Positions 58,025 through 64,000 of a stretch of 64,000 nt of DNA are shown one piece after another. The notes under the pieces were generated by a model, which made no database searches, was not told where the DNA came from, and worked only from the letters and a program-made list of their open reading frames with translations. The DNA comes from Allodiplogaster sudhausi (taxonomy: Eukaryota; Nematoda; Chromadorea; Rhabditida; Diplogasteridae): contig CALZFC010000045.1 of NCBI GenBank assembly GCA_945643635.1, positions 995,001-1,059,000 on the forward strand. The letters are read 5' to 3'. The number at the start of each line of letters is the position of its first letter. Position 1 is the first letter of the stretch. Position numbers and translations under genes: made by a program.

Positions 58025-61000
58025 CTCCGAAGCGTATGATCTACTCTTAAGCTGTACTTGCTGAACTTCGGCTTCTCCCACCAGTACAAGGAATCGGATG
58101 GCACGCTGAAACGGCCTCGCTGCAAGCCCACCAAGTACTTCGGAAGTGCGAGGTGAGTCTGTCGCAGTTTCTCACCCCTGAACTGACTGAGCAGTGTGGC
58201 TTGAGACACGCCCCACCGCGGAGCCTTCCTGAACATCGAGATGAGCCGGGCGGACGACCTCGAGTCCTGGTTCTACATGGTCGTTGAATGCATCAATTGC
58301 GGTCTGCCATGGACGCACCTCCGCGTTAAAACGGCCGAGCTCCAGACTACCGTACACTTCCTCTCTTTCCAGGACCCACGCGCCATCTACTGCCAGCAGA
58401 TGCCGCGAAGGACTCGACATGAGGAACTTGCTCGGCGGTAAGCACTCCTTTCTTGTGAAGCCTCCCTCACTCTTATCATCCAGGCCTCCCTGTCGAGTTT
58501 GGACAGATTATGAAGATCATCGACCATCTCACAATCCGGACTACGCGGCGCTCCCGACTCTGCTCGATCGCGCCATGACTCGCGGCAAGGTTTTGCAAAG
58601 GGAGAGGAAGAAAAAGAGGCAAGGACAGGAATCACGCCGATTACAGGTGGAAGAGTTCCCGAACGACTGGGAGAACCACGAGGGAGCGGCGGCGGAAGGG
58701 AGGGAGGCGAGTGCGAAGTCGAAGAAGGAAGAGAACCAGCCGCCCCCCAAGAAGGGAAGGAGGCGAGTGCGAAGTCGAAGAAGGAAGAGAACCAGCCGCC
58801 CCCCCAAGAAGGGAAGGATTCGAGTGCGAAGTCGAAGAAGGAAGAGAACCAGCCGCCCCCCAAGAAGGGAAGGAGGCGAGTGCGAAGTCGAAGAAGGAAG
58901 AGAACCAGCCGCCCCCCAAGAAGGGAAGGAGGCGAGTGCGAAGTCGAAGAAGGAAGAGAACCAGCCGCCCCCTAAGAAGGGAAGGAGGCGAGTGCGAAGT
59001 CGAAGAAGGAAGAGAACCAGCCGCCCCCCAAGAAGGGAAGGAGGCGAGTGCGAAGTCGAAGAAGGAAGAGAACCAGCCGCCCCCCAAGAAGGGAAGGAGG
59101 CGAGTGCGAAGTCGAAGAAAGAAGAGAACCAGCCGCCCCCCAAGAAGGGAAGGAGGCGAGTGCGAAGTCGAAGAAGGAAGAGAACCAGCCGCCCCCCAAG
59201 AAGGGAAGGAGGCGAGTGCGAAGTCGAAGAAGGAAGAGAACCAGCCGCCCTACAAGAAGGGAAGGAGGCGAGTGCGAAGTCGAAGAAGGAAGAGAACCAG
59301 CCGCCCCCCAAGAAGGGAACGAGGCGAGTGCGAAGTCGAAGAAGGAAGAGAACCAGCCGCCCCCCCCCCAAGAAGGGAAGGAGGCGAGTGCGAAGTCGAA
59401 GAAGGAAGAGAACCAGCCGCCCCCCAAGAAGGGAAGGAGGCGAGTGCGAAGTCGAAGAAGGAAGAGAACCAGCCGCCCCCCAAGAAGGGAAGGAGGCGAG
59501 TGCGAAGTCGAAGAAGGAAGAGAACCAGCCGCCCCCAAGAAGGGAGGGAGGCGAGTGCGAAGTCGAAGAAGGAAGAGAACCAGCCGCCCCCCAAGAAGGG
59601 AAGGAGGCGAGTGCGAAGTCGAAGAAGGAAGAGAACCAGCCGCCCCCCAAGAAGGGAAGGATTCGAGTGCGAAGTCGAAGAAGGAAGAGAACCAGCCGCC
59701 CCCCAAGAAGGGAAGGAGGCGAGTGCGAAGTCGAAGAAGGAAGAGAACCAGCCGCCCCCCAAGAAGGGAAGGAGGCGAGTGCGAAGTCGAAGAAGGAAGA
59801 GAACCAGCCGCCCCCTAAGAAGGGAAGGAGGCGAGTGCGAAGTCGAAGAAGGAAGAGAACCAGCCGCCCCCCAAGAAGGGAAGGAGGCGAGTGCGAAGTC
59901 GAAGAAGGAAGAGAACCAGCCGCCCCCCAAGAAGGGAAGGAGGCGAGTGCGAAGTCGAAGAAGGAAGAGAACCAGCCGCCCCCCAAGAAGGGAAGGAGGC
60001 GAGTGCGAAGTCGAAGAAGGAAGAGAACCAGCCGCCCCCCAAGAAGGGAAGGAGGCGAGTGCGAAGTCGAAGAAGGAAGAGAACCAGCCGCCCTACAAGA
60101 AGGGAAGGAGGCGAGTGCGAAGTCGAAGAAGGAAGAGAACCAGCCGCAAGGAAGAGAACCAGCCGCCCCCCAAGAAGGGAAGGAGGCGAGTGCGAAGTCG
60201 AAGAAGGAAGAGAACCAGCCGCCCCCCAAGAAGGGAAGGAGGCGAGTGCGAAGTCGAAGAAGGAAGAGAACCAGCCGCCCCCCAAGAAGGGAAGGAGGCG
60301 AGTGCGAAGTCGAAGAAGGAAGAGAACCAGCCGCCCTACAAGAAGGGAAGGAGGCGAGTGCGAAGTCGAAGAAGGAAGAGAACCAGCCGCCCCCCAAGAA
60401 GGGAACGAGGCGAGTGCGAAGTCGAAGAAGGAAGAGAACCAGCCGCCCCCCCCCCAAGAAGGGAAGGAGGCGAGTGCGAAGTCGAAGAAGGAAGAGAACC
60501 AGCCGCCCCCCAAGAAGGGAAGGAGGCGAGTGCGAAGTCGAAGAAGGAAGAGAACCAGCCGCCCCCCAAGAAGGGAGGGAGGCGAGTGCGAAGTCGAAGA
60601 AGGAAGAGAACCAGCCGCCCCCAAGAAGGGAAGGAGGCGAGTGCGAAGTCGAAGAAGGAAGAGAACCAGCCGCCCCCCAAGAAGGGAGGGAGGCGAGTGC
60701 GAAGTCGAAGAAGGAAGAGAACCAGCCGCCCCCCAAGAAGGGAAGGAGGCGAGTGCGAAGTCGAAGAAGGAAGAGAACCAGCCGCCCCCCAAGAAGGGAA
60801 GGAGGCGAGTGCGAAGTCGAAGAAGGAAGAGAACCAGCCGTCCCCCAAGAAGGGAAGGAGGCGAGTGCGAAGTCGAAGAAGGAAGAGAACCAGCCGCCCC
60901 CCAAGAAGGGAAGGAGGCGAGTGCGAAGTCGAAGAAGGAAGAGAACCAGCCGCCCCCCAAGAAGGGAAGGAGGCGAGTGCGAAGTCGAAGAAGGAAGAGA

Positions 61001-61163
61001 ACCAGCCGCCCCCCCAAGAAGGGAAGGAGGCGAGTGCGAAGTCGAAGAAGGAAGAGAACCAGCCGTCCCCCAAGAAGGGAAGGAGGCGAGTGCGAAGTCG
61101 AAGAAGGAAGAGAACCAGCCGCCCCCAAGAAGGCCTTTGCCAAGGAATAAAGGCTACACTTAG
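57049..61163 (+). CDS. TTBK/CK1-like predicted pseudokinase with a minisatellite-encoded tail
   Basis: Begins MAKPSPSTEQSTFGG (57049). Kinase exons: KIAKYTVIDVITPDSGINNI then VVQHNETQDVHCLK (the Lys corresponds to the ATP-binding one); TELCILLQMKKNANTKHFCK; FNWIVISLAGESLK; ALRQQLPDRKISFGTGIGVA; LEELHRVGFVHRDVSPSNFA (about 57804-57900); LYLLNFGFSHQY then PTKYFGSAR; FLNIEMSRADDLESWFYMVV and ECINCGLPW; DPRAIYCQQMPRRTRHEE; GLPVEFGQIMKIIDHL, with NPDYAALPTLLDRAMTRG in a neighbouring frame (one-base shift near 58530). The order fits tau-tubulin-kinase-like CK1 kinases, which are many and often testis-enriched in nematodes. The metal-binding DFG is NFG and the catalytic-loop Lys (HRDxK) is Ser, so weak or no activity is expected. 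The C-terminal part after 58690 is the 56-bp repeat. The frame of the tail, and the near-17-bp gap at 57537, need transcript data. Confidence 0.65.
57905..58025. repeat. (CT)n-rich intron of the TTBK-like gene
   Basis: Long CTCTCT/TCTCTCTC stretch with a few interruptions inside the intron between the HRD exon and the NFG exon. Simple sequence only. Confidence 0.8.
58690..61135. repeat. 56-bp coding-capable minisatellite, about 43 copies
   Basis: Unit starts GGGAAGGAGGCGAGTGCGAA and ends CCAGCCGCCCCCCAAGAA; length 55-59 bp, mostly from the C-run. Since 56 is not a multiple of three, three units rotate through all plus frames: EASAKSKKEENQPP, RRRVRSRRRKRTSRPP and GGECEVEEGREPAAP. No unit contains a stop in any of the six frames. 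Higher-order duplication is visible: variant units (ATTCGAG at 58818 and 59661; CCCTACAAG at 59249 and 60092) recur 843 bp apart. Confidence 0.93.
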
Positions 61164-61966
61164 AGACGCTTGTTGTAGCAGTACATGGCAGGGGAATGGG
61201 GCAAGGCTCTGAAATATACAAGCATGTACATATGTAAGTGGATTAAAGCAGGAAATCTCGAATGTTATTACACAGCCAACCGGATGGCTACTTCAGCTTC
61301 ACCAAGCTTCCTCCAGATACAATCTTGACATAGAAACGGACAGAAGAGTTAAAAAGACGACTGAAATATGTGCAAAGACCCGCAGCTCTAACTCTGCAGA
61401 GTGCCGAACAAAACCTTAATGTATCTCGAAGTTGGAATTTCGCCCGAGTGCACTTCTGACAAAAAATTTCAACGTGTAGGCAGAATCACAGCTCACTTCC
61501 ACATCATTTTCTTGCTCGTGAGCGGCGGCTGGTCCGATACAAGGCCCAGGCCCAAGGCCGGATCGGGCCTACGAAACGTCTGACCGGGCTTTAGCCGCGG
61601 CTAACTCCCATTAACCAAAACTTAACCAATTGGTGACAATTGAAGAAAATTTGAATTTATTAATACAAAATTTTATTTACCATATTTGGAAAAAGTCTGG
61701 TTTTCCACAATTCACCAATCATGCTAATTAACTAAAAATTAAAAATAAATGCAGAGCTAACAGAAGCGACCTCGCAAATGTCAATTCGATAACATTGATA
61801 CTTCCATCTGATCCAGCAGTCACAAAGAACGGAAAGAGATCAGCCTTCTATTTTATCTTTGGTGGGGACTAAGGGGATGGAGAAGGGCTTCCTTTCTTCT
61901 CCTCTTCATTCGTCTTTGGCCGCATTCGCGTTTCCTCCTCCAGCAGCCTCACTTGCCATCGCCGCC
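61164..61966. other. Spacer between TTBK-like gene and PTP copy 2
   Basis: Contains a GC-rich patch at 61525-61600 with GGCCCAGGCCC-type words, like 6845-6985. The part after about 61830 is 3' flank of PTP copy 2. No gene recognised. Confidence 0.45.
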
Positions 61967-62457
61967 TCAACACTTCTCTTTAACTTCTCTTTTCCTGCCA
62001 ACTGCCAGCTTCCTTGCCAGTCCAACCTGCTTCTCCAACTTCTTGCGAGCGTGCTTCCAGTACTCCTCGATGAATGCGTCCTCTGCCGCGGAATCTGCGA
62101 TCAGCTTCTTCTCCTGAATGGAAGAGAACTAGTACAAGAGAGAGAGAGAATGCTGACCTTGTAGAACTCGATGAGCATGACGTGGAGGAAGAGGTACTGC
62201 ACGTGGGACTGCACGAGCTGAAGAAGGAAGGAAATGGAGCAATCAGTTAATTTATATCTATTTATAAATTTCGGTATAAAACTGACTCCATTGCGCATGG
62301 TGCGCAGCTCCTTGATGACGTCGAGCAAGTTCGTCGTGCTCTTCTTGCCGATGCAGAGGTCCGCCATCTCGAAGGACACCAGAGTGCCAGTCCGACCCAC
62401 CCCGGCCGAGCCGTGCAGCACCACCGGAGACTGTTTCGCGTTCCTGCAGAGCGAGAG

Positions 62458-62507
<50 letters not shown>

Positions 62508-63760
62508 AGGAGGACATGGACAGAAGGAGGGGAGAACGAGAAAAAAAAACAGCGAGGTGTCTTGTGAGGCGGAAAGTTAGATATGTACATACCTGTTGAT
62601 CCATTTCCAGAGGTCGAGGACCGGGGTCGTCGCGATGGGGCTGAGGTGGTCCGGCCAGGAAGTCATCAGCACGTGCTCCACGTGGTGCAGGAAGTTTCCT
62701 CTGCAATACATGAAATTGAGACAAAAGTTATCCCTTAAAAACAAGCTAAGCTGAACATAAGTTCAGATGAACAATAAAAAGTTCAAATGCGCACTTGTGG
62801 TCGATCCTGAGCTTGGAGATCTTGATTCCTCCGTGCATGTTGAGCTCGTCGTTCCACCCCTGCAAGGAATTCCAAGAGCTCTTCTGTAATCTTCGAGAGC
62901 AAATCGTGCTTATAAGAACGAGGAAGCTCGGATGTGGGTGATCGTGTAGAACCCGAACTTCTTGTCTTGGCCGTAGGTGGTGGGGAAGTACGGCGAGCAC
63001 TTCTCGTAGTAAACAGCTCAACACAATATCTCTTAATATGGCACCGAAATCATGAATTCCCTTGACAAATGCTGGGAGAGGCCAACCTCCCTGGGCCGCG
63101 GTGACTTCGTTGAAGTCGCAGAGCATGACAATGATGGGCGCCTGCTCCTGCGCAACCATGTGCCAGAAGTCCTCGCATGTCTCGTCCAGAGGGGCCTGAC
63201 AAAAGGTTTTTTTAAATCTTTTTATGTACTTATTTCAGTAAATAGATTTCACACATATTTTTCAGAATTACCTCCCTTTTTAATGTTTAAAAACTCCGCT
63301 GACCTGAGTGCAAATGTAGTTGTTGCCCTGCGGGATCTTGACCCAATTGGCGTGGATGTAGTCGTTCTTGTTCGGGGGCCTGAGGACGACTCGGGTCGCG
63401 TCGATGCACCAGATGTCATTGTACCTGAACAGAAGAAATGAAGAGTCTTCCCCAGATATCGAAATAGTTGATTGTGTTGCTTGTAAGAGGAGATCACCTG
63501 TTCTTGGAATTGTTCTTCTCTGCCGCGGTGCATGGCGCATCGGGTGTTTTGCACGCGCCGAGGCCGTTCACGAATTCCTTCGCCAGCACCCGCGCAGTCT
63601 GCATTCAAATGGCTCATTCATTCTTCTTATTTTCGAAGCTTAAACCTTGGTGGTGACCAGCTTGCGAGCCCATTCCGTGCGATTCCTGTTTCCGGCGGCT
63701 GCTTCCATGCTTGGGAGTTCCTTCCACGAGCTTTCAGGCTTTTCTCCTGCAATTCAAACT
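61967..63760 (-). CDS. Protein tyrosine phosphatase-like copy 2 (predicted pseudophosphatase, frame intact)
   Basis: Inverted sister of the copy at 4.2-6.4 kb. Exons: ELPSMEAAAGNRNRTEWARK then LVTTK (about 63745-63648); VLAKEFVNGLGACKTPDAPC (63603-63506); RYNDIWCIDATRVVL then DYIHANWVKIPQGNNYICTQ (63426-63304); APLDETCEDFW-type exon (63196-63090); KCSPYFPTTYGQDKKFGFYT (about 63000-62940); NDELNMHGGIKISKLRID; LMTSWPDHL and TPVLDLWKWINR (62700-62594); VVLHGSAGVGRTGTLVSFEM then KELRTMRNG (62444-62288); HVQYLFLHVMLIEFYK; EDAFIEEYWKHARKKLEKQ and basic end, stop at 61967. The pTyr-loop (NRYND), WPD loop and signature Arg are kept, but the nucleophile in HCSxGxGR is Gly, so it could bind but not hydrolyse phosphotyrosine. 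No stop or frameshift found. The hydrophobic first exon of copy 1 is not recognisable here, because homology ends near 63828. The start may be the Met at about 63712. Confidence 0.75.
62455..62510. repeat. (GA)n tract in an intron of PTP copy 2
   Basis: GAGAGAGA run immediately next to the exon with the HGSAG motif. The same intron in copy 1 (5840-5885) has a shorter, imperfect CT tract, so it expanded after duplication. Confidence 0.85.
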
Positions 63761-63827
63761 TATAAAAATGATTTTGTTAGAAATTGTATGCTGACGTAAG
63801 TTTAAAGTTCCGTGAAAATCCTGCTAA

Positions 63828-64000
63828 TTCATATTTTATCCTTTTTGTCTTTATAGATAATCTTGTTAGTTTTCAAAAGTGACGCTATGTCATAGAGGGC
63901 AGAGAGATAGAGAGAGAGAGGAGAGGAGAGAGAAAAAGAGAGAAAGAGAGAGAAGAGAGAAGTGAATGGAGAGAGGGAGTTCGAGGCATTAAGTCTTCAA
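63828..64000. repeat. Upstream flank shared (inverted) with 3985-4190
   Basis: TGACGCTATGTCATAGAGGG and the following GA-rich block correspond in reverse complement to about 4105 leftward. The inverted homology reaches the right edge of the window and probably continues past it. Confidence 0.75.

Noticed and set aside
58541..61221. Long minus-strand frames (GGGWFSSFFDFALASFPSWG repeats)
   Set aside because: Shadow frames of the stop-free 56-bp unit; the kinase context sets the plus strand.

Overview
The window looks like nuclear DNA of a nematode. Protein-coding genes are split by many short introns (about 45-70 bp as well as longer ones), with T-rich TTTCAG-type acceptors, and two genes have a TTTCAG acceptor-like site 5-8 nt upstream of the ATG, as expected for spliced-leader trans-splicing. 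The gene families also fit: nematode-type UDP-glucuronosyltransferases, UNC-93-like proteins, a MATH-BTB (BATH-type) protein, a TTBK/CK1-like kinase and small receptor-less tyrosine-phosphatase-like proteins. All calls come from reading translations by eye. Exon edges are approximate unless stated, and the species is not identified.

Layout, left to right: SLC49/FLVCR-like transporter (-, 1-2884, runs off the left edge); dispersed repeat R (3.07-3.72 kb); PTP-like copy 1 (+, 4.2-6.4 kb); UGT copy A (-, 7.6-10.5 kb); repeat-rich spacer; UNC-93-like copy 1 (+, 13.0-16.1 kb); glutamate decarboxylase (-, 17.0-24.2 kb), one intron of which is filled by a 3.6-kb pyrimidine/purine minisatellite; decayed UNC-93 copy (+, 24.7-25.7 kb); UNC-93-like copy 2 (+, 26.9-31.0 kb); kidney-type glutaminase with ankyrin repeats (+, 32.7-39.3 kb) carrying a TA-flanked MITE; UGT copy B (+, 39.8-42.6 kb); a second related MITE; MATH-BTB gene (+, about 44.25-51.1 kb) with a 4.2-kb palindromic element in an intron and the second, inverted copy of repeat R in another; unrecognised membrane protein (+, 51.5-52.8 kb); UGT 3' relic; cytochrome P450 pseudogene (+, 54.1-55.8 kb); TTBK-like predicted pseudokinase (+, 57.0-61.2 kb) whose tail is a 56-bp minisatellite; PTP-like copy 2 (-, 62.0-63.8 kb).

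Two themes stand out. First, the window is built by duplication: repeat R, PTP and UGT occur once near each end in opposite orientations, UNC-93 occurs three times in direct orientation, and the UGT 3' end occurs again as a relic. One such relic supplies the empty site that shows a MITE inserted at TA. Second, several enzyme-family members have lost catalytic residues: both PTP copies read HGSAG instead of HCSAG, the TTBK-like protein reads NFG instead of DFG and HRDVS instead of HRD(I/V)K, and the P450 has a stop and frameshifts. Glutaminase (glutamine to glutamate) and glutamate decarboxylase (glutamate to GABA) are neighbours and catalyse consecutive steps; whether that adjacency matters is unknown.
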